Assembly (NCBI RefSeq): GCF_002224125.1
Contig: NZ_NCSM01000014.1
Span: forward strand, 468,376-532,375
Length of the DNA stretch: 64,000 nt
From: Streptomyces sp. NBS 14/10
Lineage (GTDB): Bacteria; Actinomycetota; Actinomycetes; Streptomycetales; Streptomycetaceae
Reading direction: 5' to 3'
Shown: in pieces, positions 63,872-64,000 of the stretch
Layout: the number at the start of each line of letters is the position of its first letter
Numbering within the stretch: position 1 is the stretch's first letter
Program-made: the position numbers and the translations under genes
The notes under the pieces: model-generated
The model's database searches: none
What the model saw: the letters and a program-made list of their open reading frames with translations, nothing else
Told to the model about the DNA's origin: nothing

Positions 63872-63889
63872 CATCCCCATGAGGAGCTC

Positions 63890-64000
63890 ATGAACGACAA
63901 CACCGCCGCCGGGACCTCCACCGCCGAGGCCGGGGCCGCCGCCGACGCCGCGCCGCCGGTCCCCGAGGAGATCAAGGAGGCAGCCCGGCTCGCTCCCGAC
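63890..64000 (+). CDS. Probable T7SS-associated protein, 3'-truncated by window end
   Basis: The ATG at 63890 lies 18 bases after the giant gene's stop, with AGGAG three bases upstream (close, but usable). Only 37 codons are in the window. They give an Ala/Thr-rich lead followed by VPEEIKEAARLAPD. That segment resembles the start of small Streptomyces proteins annotated as type VII secretion system-associated, which I recall from memory and could not check. An immunity or chaperone role for the giant protein is possible but unproven. Confidence 0.5.
   Translation, partial: MNDNTAAGTSTAEAGAAADAAPPVPEEIKEAARLAPD

Overview
The window is high-GC actinobacterial DNA and reads as a Streptomyces-type chromosome. 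The evidence is strong G/C at third codon positions, many four-base start/stop overlaps, GTG and TTG starts preceded by good ribosome binding sites, and a type VII secretion (T7SS/ESX) locus in the Streptomyces arrangement. No tRNA, rRNA, insertion sequence or CRISPR array was seen.

Region 1 (1-6077, plus strand) is the 3' part of an ebo (metabolite-traffic) operon. It holds the end of a TIM-barrel isomerase-like gene, then eboA, a TatD-like hydrolase (eboB-like), eboE, an alkaline-phosphatase-superfamily gene (eboF-like) and a Tat-exported TIM-barrel protein. Nearly every junction is an overlap of start and stop codons. A strong hairpin at 6020-6077 closes the operon. Its flanking A-run makes it a good intrinsic terminator for the gene converging from the other side.

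Region 2 (6273-18147) is the T7SS machinery with mixed orientation. On the minus strand is an EccA-like protein, a beta-helix fused to two CbxX/CfqX-type AAA+ domains. Divergent from it is a mycosin (MycP), then convergent eccC (three FtsK/SpoIIIE ATPase domains), then plus-strand eccD and eccB. No eccE was found in the window.

Region 3 (18238-23627) is the substrate and accessory cassette. It has two WXG100-type small proteins, a 167-aa T7SS-associated protein, a 1048-aa AAWKG-family protein with a very long Lys/Glu/Gln coiled coil, a YbaB/EbfC-like protein and a 128-aa WXG100-like protein.

Region 4 (23630-63871) is one uninterrupted gene for a protein of 13,413 residues (about 1.4 MDa). 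It starts two bases after the preceding stop. It has a CpnT-like N-terminal domain; a Pro/Thr/Asp linker; an edema-factor-like domain whose catalytic residues look lost; a lethal-factor-like zinc protease domain with HExxH and a downstream Glu; a long beta-rich section; and a coiled coil. After these come four tandem modules of about 830 aa carrying a clan-CD-like His-Gly/Cys pair. Seven ADP-ribosyltransferase-like units follow, five of them followed by a second type of His-Gly/Cys module, and the protein ends in an OTU-like region without the expected Cys. Four ART units keep R, STS and ExE; the other three have lost one or more of these. Eight of nine His/Cys pairs are intact. Stretches of 101-120 identical bases between copies show recent duplication or gene conversion.

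Working model (inference): the giant protein is a T7SS substrate. The small WXG100-like genes and the AAWKG and YbaB-like proteins act as partners or chaperones, and mycosin, EccB, EccC and EccD form the export machine. The protein looks like a repository of toxin-type catalytic domains in which active and degenerate copies coexist. The next gene (63890 onward, cut by the window end) looks like another T7SS-associated protein.
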